Assembly: GCF_001426685.1 (NCBI RefSeq)
Contig: NZ_LMFB01000012.1
Location: forward strand, 232,995-296,994
Length of the DNA: 64,000 nt
Direction of reading: 5' to 3'
DNA from: Rhizobium sp. Root483D2
GTDB lineage: Bacteria; Pseudomonadota; Alphaproteobacteria; Rhizobiales; Rhizobiaceae
The notes below the pieces were generated by a model that ran no database searches, was not told where the DNA came from, and saw nothing but the letters and a program-made list of their open reading frames with translations. The position numbers were made by a program, and so were the translations under genes. Positions 27,138-36,151 of the stretch are shown here, piece by piece; positions within the stretch are counted from its first letter, which is position 1; the number at the start of each line of letters is the position of its first letter.

Positions 27138-28400
27138 ATGGCGGATGCCACCCGGAAAATTGCCCCTGCGGTTGAAGAGCAGACCGCTGCTGCCGCGCCT
27201 CAGCCGGTGCCTGCCCGCAGCAGGCGCCGCCGGATGCGCAAGCGCTGGCTGATTCTTCCGGTTCTGGTTCTCGGAGCGGCTGCCTGGTATGGCTGGTCTG
27301 TCTATGGCAAGCAGGAAGCAGCCACCGCCGCCGTCACGGAAATGCCGGTGCGCGGCGATATCGAAAACAGCGTCACCGCATCCGGACTTTTGAGCCCCAT
27401 CAAGGATGTCGATGTCGGCGCCCAGGTTTCAGGCCAGCTGAAAAGCCTCAAGGTCGAGATCGGCGATAGCGTCAAGGAAGGCCAGCTGATCGCCGAGATC
27501 GACAGCGCCTCCATCGAAACGCAGATCGAAATAGCCGAGGCCGAGCTTGCCAATCTCGAAGCGCAGATGATCGACAAATCGGCGCAGGTGGTTCTGGCCA
27601 GTGCCAACCTGACGCGCCAGCGCGCGCTTGTGGCAGGCAACAGCGCCGCCCAGTCGGCGCTCGACGAGGCGGTGGCGGCCCTTGCTGCAGCGGAAGCCAA
27701 TGTGGATTCGCTGAAAGCCCAGGTCCGCAAGCAGGAGGCAACGCTCAAGGATGCCCGCATCAGCCTTGGCTATACCAAGATCTATGCGCCGCTGACGGGA
27801 ACGATCATCAATACCTCGGCTAAGGAAGGCCAGACGCTGAATTCCAACCAGACGGCGCCGACCATCGTCACCATCGGCAATCTCTCGACCATGACGGTCG
27901 AAGCGCAAGTGTCTGAGGCCGATGTCGGCAAGCTGAAACTGGGCATGAACGCCTATTTCACCCTGCTCGGCCAGCCGGGCAAGCGCTATCCCGGCACCTT
28001 GCGCCAGATCAAGCCGACGCCTGCGACCGAAAACAATGTCGTGCTCTATTACGCCCTGTTCGACGTGCCCAATCCCGATGGGACGCTGATGATGAACATG
28101 ACGGCGCAGGTCTTCTTCGTCGAATCCTCGGCAAAGGACGTGCTGACCGTGCCGGTTGCGGCCGTTCATTTCGGCCGCGACCGCGCCTCCGGGGAGGTCA
28201 CGGTCGTCACCGCCTCCGGCGCCCGTGAAACCCGCAAGGTCGAAACCGGCATCCGCAACCGGGTGCGGGTCGAGATCAAGCAAGGTCTTGACGAGAAGGA
28301 CACGATCGTCGTTAGCCAAGGCTCCGGGGATGGCGGGTCCGGTGACAGAGCTACATCCAGCCGGGGTAATTCGCGGCGCGGCATGCCGCCGATGTTCTAA
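27138..28400 (+). CDS. macA: MacA-like periplasmic adaptor subunit
   Basis: A 420-residue HlyD/RND-type adaptor that couples an inner-membrane MacB transporter to an outer-membrane channel. The N-terminal basic stretch and helix (KRWLILPVLVLGAAAWYGWSVYG) anchor it. Next come a split lipoyl/beta-barrel region (VGAQVSGQLKSLKVEIGD and YAPLTGTIINTSAKEGQTL), a coiled-coil hairpin (about 115-200) and a membrane-proximal domain. The tail is Ser/Gly/Arg rich. The macB gene starts 12 nt later; no TolC gene is in the window, so the exit channel must be encoded elsewhere. Confidence 0.9.
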   Translation: MADATRKIAPAVEEQTAAAAPQPVPARSRRRRMRKRWLILPVLVLGAAAWYGWSVYGKQEAATAAVTEMPVRGDIENSVTASGLLSPIKDVDVGAQVSGQLKSLKVEIGDSVKEGQLIAEIDSASIETQIEIAEAELANLEAQMIDKSAQVVLASANLTRQRALVAGNSAAQSALDEAVAALAAAEANVDSLKAQVRKQEATLKDARISLGYTKIYAPLTGTIINTSAKEGQTLNSNQTAPTIVTIGNLSTMTVEAQVSEADVGKLKLGMNAYFTLLGQPGKRYPGTLRQIKPTPATENNVVLYYALFDVPNPDGTLMMNMTAQVFFVESSAKDVLTVPVAAVHFGRDRASGEVTVVTASGARETRKVETGIRNRVRVEIKQGLDEKDTIVVSQGSGDGGSGDRATSSRGNSRRGMPPMF

Positions 28401-28412
28401 GGACGCACCTCG

Positions 28413-30359
28413 ATGACCCCGATCATCTCGCTCAAGGATATCCGCAAGACCTTCGTCAACGGCGACGTGGCCGTCGAGGTCCTGCGCGGCGTTTCGCTCG
28501 ATATCCAGCCGGGCGAATTCGTCGCCATCGTCGGCGCGTCCGGTTCCGGCAAGTCGACTTTGATGAACATCCTCGGCTGTCTCGATACGCCGACCGGCGG
28601 CCGCTATCTGCTCGAAGGCGAGGACGTCTCTGGTCTGAATGCCGACGAGCTTGCGGCAAGACGGCGCCAATTGTTCGGCTTCGTCTTCCAGAGCTATAAT
28701 CTCGTGCCAACCGCCACAGCGCAGGAAAATGTCGAGATCCCCGCCATCTATGCCGGCATGCCGGCGCGCGAGCGGGAGGAGCGTGCGAGCATGCTTTTGC
28801 GCTCGCTGCGGCTCGGCGACCGGCTCGATCACCTGCCAAACCAGCTGTCCGGCGGTCAGCAGCAGCGTGTCTCGATCGCACGCGCGCTGATGAATGGCGG
28901 CCAGATCATCCTCGCCGACGAGCCCACCGGCGCGCTCGACAGCCAGAGCGGCAAGGAAGTGATGGCGACGCTGCGGCAGATGAATGAAGACGGCCATACC
29001 GTCATCATCATCACCCACGCCCCGGAACTGGCCGAATCCGCCGATCGCGTCATCGAAATCAGCGACGGCCTTATCGTCGCGGACCGGATACCTGGCAATG
29101 TCAGGCGGATCGGCCGCGCCAAGCCGGTTCTGGCGGCCCGCAAGCCCGGAAAAGCCGCGATTATCACCGATGTGGCCGCCGCCGTGCGCATGTCGTTCCG
29201 CGCGCTTCGGGCCAATCTGTTTCGAACCATCCTGACATTGCTGGGCATCGTCATCGGTGTCAGCTCGGTCGTGGCGATGCTCGCCATCGGCACCGGCGCG
29301 CAGGATTCCGTGCTCAGCCGCATTGCCGCCATGGGTTCCGACCTTCTGGTCGTGCGGCCGAACATGTCGAATTTCCGCGGCGGCGAAGGCGGCAGCATCG
29401 TCTCGCTCATTCCCTCCGATGCCGATGCCATTCTGGAACTGCCCAATATCAGCTTCGCGGTGCCGGAAATGTCGAGCACGCTCACGGTCCGCGCCGGCAA
29501 TCTCGATACGCAGACGACGGTCAACGGCACGGTGCCGCAATTCCCGCAGGCCAAATCTTGGACCGTCGAGGATGGCGCATTTCTCGAAAAGACCGACATG
29601 GACGCCTATGCGTCAGTCGCCGTGCTCGGCCGCACCGTCGCCGATGCGCTGTTTCCCGATGGCGCCGATCCGCTCGGCCAATATATTCTGATCAAGAACA
29701 TCCCCTTCCAGGTCATCGGCGTGATGTCGAAAAAGGGCGCCAGCGCCGGTGGTAATGACCAGGACGATACCGTTCTGGTGCCGCTGTCGACCGGCAACCT
29801 GCGCCTGTTCGGGGCGAGAAACGTTCGCTCCATCACCGTGCAGGTGAAGGATGGCGACGCCATCAACGTGACGCAGGACCAGATCCAGGCGCTTCTGGAT
29901 GAACGTCACAAGCGCCAGGACACGCAGATCATCAACATGGCCGCGATCCGCGAAACCTTTACCGAGACCTCGAATATCCTCAAGGTCTTCCTCGGGTCGA
30001 TCGCCGCCATCTCGCTCTTGGTCGGGGGCATCGGGGTGATGAACATCATGCTGGTTTCCGTCACCGAGCGCACCCGCGAGATCGGCATCCGCATGGCAAC
30101 GGGTGCGCGCAGCCGCGATATCCTCACCCAGTTCATCGTCGAGGCTCTGGTCGTGTCCGCGCTCGGCGGCCTGATCGGCGTCGGGCTCGGCCTCAGCATC
30201 GGTGCAGTGGCGCAGGCCTTCGGCATCGCCGTCAGCTTTGCGCCGGGGCCCGTCATCCTTGCCTTTGGCAGCGCCTTTCTCACCGGGCTGATCTTCGGCT
30301 ATCTGCCGGCCTACAACGCCTCGCGCCTGCAGCCGGCCGTGGCGCTGGCCTCCACCTGA
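28413..30359 (+). CDS. macB: MacB-like ABC transporter ATPase-permease
   Basis: A 648-residue fusion of an ABC ATPase and a MacB permease, acting as a homodimer to drive export of macrolides, peptides or other substrates through MacA and an outer-membrane channel. ATPase motifs are [13 protein letters not shown] (Walker A), [15 protein letters not shown] (signature) and [12 protein letters not shown] (Walker B). The permease half has a helix near 275-300, a large periplasmic domain and three C-terminal helices with [20 protein letters not shown]. Full length matches E. coli MacB. The substrate cannot be read from sequence. Confidence 0.93.
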   Translation: MTPIISLKDIRKTFVNGDVAVEVLRGVSLDIQPGEFVAIVGASGSGKSTLMNILGCLDTPTGGRYLLEGEDVSGLNADELAARRRQLFGFVFQSYNLVPTATAQENVEIPAIYAGMPAREREERASMLLRSLRLGDRLDHLPNQLSGGQQQRVSIARALMNGGQIILADEPTGALDSQSGKEVMATLRQMNEDGHTVIIITHAPELAESADRVIEISDGLIVADRIPGNVRRIGRAKPVLAARKPGKAAIITDVAAAVRMSFRALRANLFRTILTLLGIVIGVSSVVAMLAIGTGAQDSVLSRIAAMGSDLLVVRPNMSNFRGGEGGSIVSLIPSDADAILELPNISFAVPEMSSTLTVRAGNLDTQTTVNGTVPQFPQAKSWTVEDGAFLEKTDMDAYASVAVLGRTVADALFPDGADPLGQYILIKNIPFQVIGVMSKKGASAGGNDQDDTVLVPLSTGNLRLFGARNVRSITVQVKDGDAINVTQDQIQALLDERHKRQDTQIINMAAIRETFTETSNILKVFLGSIAAISLLVGGIGVMNIMLVSVTERTREIGIRMATGARSRDILTQFIVEALVVSALGGLIGVGLGLSIGAVAQAFGIAVSFAPGPVILAFGSAFLTGLIFGYLPAYNASRLQPAVALAST

Positions 30360-30435
30360 CCGGTTCGGCACATCGTTCCGGTTGACGCAGCCTGCCTGAT
30401 CGTTTCCACTGAGGCAAAGGATCAAGGAGGAAACC

Positions 30436-30903
30436 ATGCCCGACGCTGACCGCTTCCTGGCGCAGGCCATAACGCTCGCCCGCGACAATGTCCGCAAGGG
30501 CGGGCGGCCGTTCGGCGCCGTGCTGGTGATCGATGGAGAGGTGGTGGCAACCGGCGTCAACGGCGTGATCGAGACACATGATCCGACCGCCCATGCCGAA
30601 CTCGTTGCGGTGCGCGCGGCAGCGATCAAGCGCGGCACGGCGACGCTCAAGGGGGCTTCAGTCTATGCCAGCGGCCATCCTTGCCCGATGTGCCTCGCCG
30701 CCATGCGGCTGGCCGGCATTACCGACATTTCCTATGCCTATTCCAACGAAGACGGCGCCCCCTATGGGCTGACCTCGGCGCCGCTCTATGCCGATCTGAG
30801 CAAGCCTTTTGCCGATCAGCAGATGACGTTTGCCTATCGTCCGGTGCGGCCGGAGGGAGAGATGGATATCTACGACTTCTGGCGGGACATGCAGCAGGGC
30901 TAA
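30436..30903 (+). CDS. Nucleoside/base deaminase, guanine deaminase-like
   Basis: A 155-residue zinc-dependent cytidine-deaminase-fold enzyme. The catalytic HAEL (H-A-E) and SGHPCPMCLAAM (PCxxC) motifs bind zinc and supply the proton-shuttle Glu. Overall pattern, including the C-terminal IYDFWRD-like end, is closest to the small guanine deaminase (GuaD) group rather than tRNA-adenosine deaminase TadA or cytosine deaminase. AAGGAGGAAACC before the ATG is a strong ribosome site. A role in purine salvage fits, though it is far from the deo/add genes. Confidence 0.8.
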   Translation: MPDADRFLAQAITLARDNVRKGGRPFGAVLVIDGEVVATGVNGVIETHDPTAHAELVAVRAAAIKRGTATLKGASVYASGHPCPMCLAAMRLAGITDISYAYSNEDGAPYGLTSAPLYADLSKPFADQQMTFAYRPVRPEGEMDIYDFWRDMQQG

Positions 30904-30947
30904 GCCGTTGGGATCGGCCGGCACTTTGCGGCAGGCAGAGGGGTGAG

Positions 30948-32594
30948 ATGCAGAACTATCTGTTGCGCGTATGGTCATCCCTATCGCTGCCGGGCCTGGT
31001 GATCGGCGTCCTGTTCTTTGCCGTGTCGCTAACGCCAAGCCTCATTCCGCGCCCCTATATGCTGCAGGGGGTGTTGTCCGGCTGTTCGCTGGCGGCCGGA
31101 TATGGGCTCGGCGTGTTCGGCCGCTGGCTCTGGCACTATCTCGAGCTTCCTGCCCTTGCGCCAAGGATCGGGCGTGTCATCCGGGTCCTGGCTGTTGCCG
31201 GATGTGCAGGCGTCGCCATCGTTTTCCTCTGGCAGGCCGCCCGCTGGCAAAACTCCGTGCGCAGCCTGATGGGGCTTGATCCGGTGGAGACGGCCGAGCC
31301 GCTGAAACTGGCGCTGATCGCCCTTCTGGTCTTCATCGTTCTGATCACGCTCGCCCGTCTTTTCAGGATCACCTTCGCCTTTCTGTCGCGCAAATTCGAG
31401 CATGTCACCCCAAAGCCGGTCGCCCGCCTGCTCGGCATCTTTCTGGCGCTCGCGCTGTTCTGGTCGGTGGCCGACGGCCTGCTTCTGAAAGCCGGCCTGC
31501 GGCTGGCGGATTCCTCCTTCCGCGAGCTGGATGCTCTGATCGACAGCGATCTGGCGCCGCCTGCAAATCCCTTGAAGACCGGCAGCACCGGATCGCTCAT
31601 TCCCTGGCAGGATCTTGGATTTCGCGGCCGCGAATTCGTCACCTCCGGCCCGACGGCGGAAAAGATCGGCGCTTTCCTTCATCAGCCGGCACTGGAGCCG
31701 ATCCGGGTCTATGTCGGCCTGAATGCGGCCGAAACCGCTAAGGACCGGGCGGCGCTGGCGCTTGCCGAACTGAAGCGCACCAGCGCCTTCGAGCGCTCCA
31801 CGCTGATCGTCGTGGTCCCGACCGGCACCGGCTGGGTCGATCCGGCAGCGATGGATACGGTCGAATATCTGCACCACGGTGATGTGGCGAGCGTCGCCCT
31901 GCAATATTCCTATCTCACCAGCTGGCTGTCGCTGCTGGTCGAGCCGAGCTACGGCGCGGAGGCGGGCGAGGCGCTGTTCAAGACGGTCTACGGCTATTGG
32001 ACGACGCTGCCGAAGGACAGGCGCCCGAAACTCTATCTGCACGGTCTCAGCCTCGGAGCGCTGAATTCAGAGCGCTCGGCCGATCTCTTCGATGTGATCG
32101 GCGATCCCTTCCAGGGTGCCCTATGGAGCGGCCCGCCCTTTGCAAGCGCCGGCTGGAAATCGGCGACGGCAGGACGAGAGCCGGGATCTCCGGCCTGGTT
32201 GCCGCGCTTCCGCGACAGTTCCGTCATCCGCTTCACCGCCCAGAAGAATGCGCTGGATATTCCGGGTTCGTCATGGGGGCCGATGCGGATCGTCTATCTG
32301 CAATATGCCAGCGACCCCGTCACCTTCTTCGATCCCCATTCCTTCTACCGGGAGCCGGACTGGATGAAGCAGCCGCGCGGCCCCGATGTCTCGCCCTATC
32401 TGCGCTGGTATCCGGTCGTCACCATGCTGCAGCTGGCGCTGGATATGGCGATGGCGACGACCTCGCCGATGGGCTACGGCCACGTTTATGCGCCCGAACA
32501 TTACATCGATGCCTGGATGGCGGTCACCGATCCGCAAGGCCTGGCGCCCGGCGATGTCGAGCGCCTGAAGGCGATGGTGTCGAAACGGGATTGA
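30948..32594 (+). CDS. Membrane alpha/beta-hydrolase, DUF2319 type
   Basis: A 548-residue protein of the alpha/beta-hydrolase family with an N-terminal membrane domain. Helices lie at about residues 10-30, 37-60, 73-95, 120-140 and 160-180. The C-terminal catalytic domain has the nucleophile elbow HGLSLGALNSE (GLSLG, GxSxG type), with VVPTGTGWVDPAAMDTVEYL upstream and SDPVTFFDPHSF downstream, hallmarks of this family. The substrate is unknown; a membrane lipid or cell-envelope ester is a guess from its topology. The real start is the ATG at 30948 after AGAGGGGTGAG. It is convergent with zntA. Confidence 0.82.
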   Translation: MQNYLLRVWSSLSLPGLVIGVLFFAVSLTPSLIPRPYMLQGVLSGCSLAAGYGLGVFGRWLWHYLELPALAPRIGRVIRVLAVAGCAGVAIVFLWQAARWQNSVRSLMGLDPVETAEPLKLALIALLVFIVLITLARLFRITFAFLSRKFEHVTPKPVARLLGIFLALALFWSVADGLLLKAGLRLADSSFRELDALIDSDLAPPANPLKTGSTGSLIPWQDLGFRGREFVTSGPTAEKIGAFLHQPALEPIRVYVGLNAAETAKDRAALALAELKRTSAFERSTLIVVVPTGTGWVDPAAMDTVEYLHHGDVASVALQYSYLTSWLSLLVEPSYGAEAGEALFKTVYGYWTTLPKDRRPKLYLHGLSLGALNSERSADLFDVIGDPFQGALWSGPPFASAGWKSATAGREPGSPAWLPRFRDSSVIRFTAQKNALDIPGSSWGPMRIVYLQYASDPVTFFDPHSFYREPDWMKQPRGPDVSPYLRWYPVVTMLQLALDMAMATTSPMGYGHVYAPEHYIDAWMAVTDPQGLAPGDVERLKAMVSKRD

Positions 32595-32624
32595 GGTTCC
32601 GGCGGCGGTATGCAGCCGGAACCT
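32594..32624. terminator. Stem-loop between DUF2319 gene and zntA
   Basis: A perfect 10-bp inverted repeat, AGGTTCCGGC / GCCGGAACCT (32594-32603 and 32615-32624) with an 11-nt loop, fills the convergent gap. It could stop both transcripts, but neither side has a proper T run. Confidence 0.5.
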
Positions 32625-32630
32625 TGGATG

Positions 32631-34937
32631 TCAGGCGCGGCTGACGGGTGCGAGCAGCCTCAGCGCGTTGATCGTCACCAGCACGGTGGCGCCGGTATCG
32701 GCGAGGATCGCCGGCCACAGCCCGGTAATGCCGGCAATGGTGGTCACCAGGAAGACCGCCTTTAGACCCAACGCGATGATGATGTTCTGACGGATGTTGG
32801 ACATCGTGCGTTTAGACAGGTCGATCATCTCGGCGACATCGCCGACCCGGCCGTGCAGAACGGCGGCATCGGCGGTTTCGAGCGCCACATCGGTGCCTCC
32901 GCCCATGGCAATGCCGATATCGGCTGCCGCCAGCGCCGGCGCGTCGTTGATCCCGTCGCCGACCTTGGCAACAGTAAATCCCTGCTGCTTCAATTCGCCG
33001 ACAATCCGCTGCTTGTCTTCCGGCATCAGCTCGGCGCGCACCTCGATGCCGAGCTGCTTGCCGATGGCGGTCGCCGTGCGAGTGTTGTCGCCGGTCAGCA
33101 TGACGATCTTCACACCCGCATCCGTCAGCGCTTTCAGCCCGGATTTGGCGTCGGCACGCGGCTCGTCGCGCATGGCGATCGCACCGGCCAGGGTCTCGCC
33201 GATGATCAGCACCGAGACGGTCTTGCCCTCATCGTTGAGCGCGGTGATTGCGGCCGTTTGTTCGGCAGACAGCGCAATGCGGTCGCCGGCAGATTGCGGC
33301 GAGCCAAGAAAGACCGCCTTGCCATCCACCGTCGCCGTCACACCCTTGCCGCCCAGCGCCTTCGCATCGGAAACAGCGGGAACCGCGACCTTGTCCGCTG
33401 CGGCCCGGTCCAGGATCGCCTTGGCGAGCGGATGGCTGGAGCCGGTTTCAAGCGCGGCAGCAAAGATCAGCACGTCGGCTTCGGAATGGCCGAAGGCGAG
33501 GATATCCGTGACCTTGGGCTTGCCTTCCGTCAGCGTACCGGTCTTGTCCAGTGCAACGGCGGTAATGGTACCCAGTGTTTCAAGGACGGCACCCCCCTTC
33601 AGCAACAGGCCCCGGCGGGCACCGGCCGACAAAGAGGCAGCGATGGCGGCCGGCGTCGAGATCACCAGGGCGCAGGGGCAACCGATAAGCAGGATAGCAA
33701 GGCCCTTGTAGACCCATTCACCCCATTGGGCGCCCAGGAACAACGGCGGAATGATCGCAACCAATGCTGCGACGATGACCACGCCCGGCGTGTAATAGCG
33801 CGAGAAACGGTCGATAAAACGCTCGGTCGGCGCCTTGGATTCCTGCGCTTCCTCGACCAGCTTGACGACGCGGGCAATGGTATTGTCGGCGGCCGTCGCC
33901 GTCACCCGGACGCGCAGGGCTGCATCGCCGTTGATTGTGCCGGCAAAGACCTTTTCATCGACGCCCTTGCGCACCGGCGTGCTTTCGCCGGTCACCGGCG
34001 CCTCGTCGATGGCGCTTTCGCCCGACAGGATCACCCCATCGGCGGAGATACGGTCGCCGGGACGAATCAGAATGGTGGCGCCAACGGCCAGGCTTTCAGC
34101 AGGAACCGCCCGCGTCTGGCCATTTTCCTCCAGCACCGCCTCCTTCGGCACCAGGGCCGCCAGCGACTGAATGCTCTGGCGTGCCTTTCCGGCGGCAACG
34201 CCTTCCAGAAGCTCGCCGACAAGGAACAGGAAGACGACGGCTGCCGCCTCTTCGCCGGCATTGATGATGACAGCACCAATAGCCGCAATCGTCATCAGCA
34301 TCTCAATCGAAAACGGTGTTCCGGCCATCGCAGCCATGATGGCGCGCCGGGCAATCGGGATAAGCCCGATCAGCATGGCAACGATGAAGGCATAGGACGC
34401 GATCGATGGCACGAGATGGCCGACGCCATAGGCGATGACCAGCGCCGCACCCGAAAGGATCGTCAGCCTGCCCTTTTTGCTCGCCCACCACGGGCCATTC
34501 GTTGGTCCATGGTCATGCCCATGCAGGCCTTCGACGGCGTCTTTGGCAGCAGGCTTGGCATGATCGTGACCCGCATGATCGTGGCCGCCGTGATCGTTAT
34601 CCGCTTGATCGTGCTTGGCATGATCGTGCTTGGAATGATCGTGGCCGTCATGGCTGTGATCACCGTGATCATGGCCGCAGCAGGCTTGCTTGGTCTCCGC
34701 AACCGGCGCAGTTTTGCCGGCGATCTGCGAGACGGAGTAGCCGAGGCCGGTCACTTTTTTGGCGATCGCCGTAAGGTCGCTGGCATCGTCATGCTTCACG
34801 GTCATCGTGCCCGCCGTCACCGAAACCGAAACGTCGGTGACACCCGGCATGCGCCGGACTGCCGTATCGATCTTGGATGCGCAGGAAGCGCAATCCATGC
34901 CCTCAACCCGGTATCGTGTCTGTGTTGCCTCTGCCAT
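32631..34937 (-). CDS. zntA: Zn/Cd/Pb-translocating P1B-type ATPase
   Basis: A 768-residue heavy-metal exporter in the inner membrane. The N-terminal HMA domain has GMDCASC (13-19), followed by a histidine-rich metal-binding stretch at about 88-143 with repeated HDH units. Catalytic motifs are TGES, LIGCPCALVISTP (CPC in the transport helix), DKTGTLTEGKP (phosphorylated Asp), HPLAKAI and GDGINDAPAL. ADTGATVLVTINALRLL near the C-terminus fits the P1B-2 Zn/Cd/Pb subgroup. The start is set by MAEATQTRYRVEGMD. A MerR-type promoter lies directly upstream and its regulator is divergent. Confidence 0.93.
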   Translation of the reverse strand: MAEATQTRYRVEGMDCASCASKIDTAVRRMPGVTDVSVSVTAGTMTVKHDDASDLTAIAKKVTGLGYSVSQIAGKTAPVAETKQACCGHDHGDHSHDGHDHSKHDHAKHDQADNDHGGHDHAGHDHAKPAAKDAVEGLHGHDHGPTNGPWWASKKGRLTILSGAALVIAYGVGHLVPSIASYAFIVAMLIGLIPIARRAIMAAMAGTPFSIEMLMTIAAIGAVIINAGEEAAAVVFLFLVGELLEGVAAGKARQSIQSLAALVPKEAVLEENGQTRAVPAESLAVGATILIRPGDRISADGVILSGESAIDEAPVTGESTPVRKGVDEKVFAGTINGDAALRVRVTATAADNTIARVVKLVEEAQESKAPTERFIDRFSRYYTPGVVIVAALVAIIPPLFLGAQWGEWVYKGLAILLIGCPCALVISTPAAIAASLSAGARRGLLLKGGAVLETLGTITAVALDKTGTLTEGKPKVTDILAFGHSEADVLIFAAALETGSSHPLAKAILDRAAADKVAVPAVSDAKALGGKGVTATVDGKAVFLGSPQSAGDRIALSAEQTAAITALNDEGKTVSVLIIGETLAGAIAMRDEPRADAKSGLKALTDAGVKIVMLTGDNTRTATAIGKQLGIEVRAELMPEDKQRIVGELKQQGFTVAKVGDGINDAPALAAADIGIAMGGGTDVALETADAAVLHGRVGDVAEMIDLSKRTMSNIRQNIIIALGLKAVFLVTTIAGITGLWPAILADTGATVLVTINALRLLAPVSRA

Positions 34938-34978
34938 CGTCCGCTTCCTATATGCGTGCTTGTCAAACTCTGGCACCT

Positions 34979-35009
34979 TTCCTACATCCTCTAGTGACTA
35001 GAGGTGCAA
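34979..35009 (-). promoter_or_regulatory. MerR-type metal-responsive promoter and operator of zntA
   Basis: On the minus strand TTGCAC (plus 35004-35009) and TAGGAA (plus 34979-34984) are separated by 19 bp, the over-long spacing of MerR-family promoters. Between them lies a perfect 8-1-8 palindrome, CCTCTAGTGACTAGAGG at 34988-35004. It closely resembles ZntR/CadR/CueR operators. The site is 42 bp from zntA and 12 bp from the regulator gene, so it likely also covers autoregulation. Confidence 0.85.
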
Positions 35010-35020
35010 GAGGAAAAACG

Positions 35021-35443
35021 ATGAAAAATATCAGTATTGGCGAGGCGGCGCGAAAAAGCGGCGTCAAGGTACCGACCATCCGCTATTACGAAGGCATCGG
35101 CCTCTTGCGTGAGCCAAGCCGCAGCGAGGGCAATCAGCGCTCCTACGAGCAATCCGACCTCAATCGCCTGACCTTCATCCGCCATGCCCGCGAACTCGGT
35201 TTCGAGGTGGAGGCCATCCGCACTCTTCTCAGCCTGCAGGACAATCCCCTGCAATCCTGCGCGTCTGCCGATGCCATCGCCAAAGCAAGACTCATCGAAG
35301 TGAAGCAACGTATCCGCAGCCTGATGGCGCTGAAGGCCGAGCTGGAAATGATGGTGGAGGGGTGCGGCCACGGCCGGGTCGATCAGTGCCGGGTGATCGA
35401 GGTTCTCGCCGATCACGCCCAGTGCACGCATCACGGCCATTGA
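35021..35443 (+). CDS. MerR-family Cd/Pb/Zn-responsive regulator
   Basis: A 140-residue MerR protein that should activate zntA by untwisting the promoter when metal binds. The helix-turn-helix is IGEAARKSGVKVPTIRYYE (about 6-24), then the dimer helix with VKQRIRSLMALKAELEMMV. Metal ligands fit the CadR/ZntR group: Cys80 (LQSCAS), Cys115 and His117 (GCGHG), Cys123 (DQCR) and the tail CTHHGH. The ATG at 35021 is used; the frame opens further upstream through the operator and is ignored. It is divergent from zntA. Confidence 0.9.
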   Translation: MKNISIGEAARKSGVKVPTIRYYEGIGLLREPSRSEGNQRSYEQSDLNRLTFIRHARELGFEVEAIRTLLSLQDNPLQSCASADAIAKARLIEVKQRIRSLMALKAELEMMVEGCGHGRVDQCRVIEVLADHAQCTHHGH

Positions 35444-35513
35444 GGATGGAAGCAAAGTGTGATTGACGGCTAGAATAGAGCAAATTTTCGCTGAAAAATA
35501 TTTACAGCCGCCT

Positions 35514-35538
35514 GGAACCTTTTAAATATTCCTGCGTT
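35514..35538 (+). promoter_or_regulatory. EcfG-type general stress response promoter upstream of bphO
   Basis: GGAAC (35514-35518), 16 bp, then CGTT (35535-35538) exactly fits the alphaproteobacterial EcfG (sigma-EcfG, PhyR/NepR controlled) consensus GGAAC-N16/17-CGTT. It is 52 bp upstream of the bphO start codon, a normal promoter distance, on the same strand. I found no better housekeeping promoter in this gap. Confidence 0.7.
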
Positions 35539-35590
35539 AATCGCCAGTCGATAATCCTACCCGTCAATTTTATATGCCCGGAAAAATTTA

Positions 35591-36151
35591 ATGCCAGATC
35601 GGTCCCGCCGAGCCCAGTTGCGCGAAACGACGTCGCAAGCCCACGCCTCGCTCGACCGGATGGTCGGATCCTTTGATAGCGCGGATTCATACAAAAGCTA
35701 TCTGCGGGGCATCTGCGCATTCCGCGAGGCTGTCGAGCGAAAGCTCACATCAACAGGCTGGCCGCCGCATTGTGATGGGTGGAGCCCCGAGCTGTTTTCA
35801 GATCTGATCGCGCAGGACCTTCAAAACCTGGGCGTCAACCCGCAGCCGATGGTGGAGGAGCCGGACGTGGAGCAGAGCCCCGAGGCTTTGCTGGGCATGC
35901 TCTATGTGCTGGAAGGCTCCGCACTTGGCGCCCGCGTTCTTTACAAACGGGCGCAGACGCTTGGCTTTGATGCGGATTTTGGCGCCCGGCATCTGGCTGT
36001 TCAGTCGCGCCGCAGCGATCGCTGGCCCGCGTTTCTGGCCTTGCTTGAAAATGCCGATGATATCGATATGGACCGGGTGGCCGATGCCTCGCGGGCAACA
36101 TTCAAGGCTGCCGAACAGGCATTCCGTCAGGCATCCCATGAGCCAGCATGA
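35591..36151 (+). CDS. bphO: Biliverdin-forming heme oxygenase
   Basis: A 186-residue heme oxygenase that opens heme to biliverdin, the chromophore of the phytochrome encoded next. The proximal heme ligand is His18 in TTSQAHASLD, and the distal helix has YVLEGSALGARVL with the GxxxG-type bend. The size fits the bacterial BphO/PigA group. Its end overlaps bphP by 14 nt, so the two are translationally coupled and chromophore and apoprotein are made together. An EcfG-type promoter lies upstream. Confidence 0.9.
   Translation: MPDRSRRAQLRETTSQAHASLDRMVGSFDSADSYKSYLRGICAFREAVERKLTSTGWPPHCDGWSPELFSDLIAQDLQNLGVNPQPMVEEPDVEQSPEALLGMLYVLEGSALGARVLYKRAQTLGFDADFGARHLAVQSRRSDRWPAFLALLENADDIDMDRVADASRATFKAAEQAFRQASHEPA

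Noticed and set aside
27429..29540. A 703-codon minus-strand open frame opposite macA and macB
   Set aside because: Shadow of strong codon bias in the real genes; no domain motif or ribosome site.
32853..34994. A 713-codon plus-strand open frame opposite zntA
   Set aside because: Antisense shadow; the reverse frame carries every P-type ATPase motif.
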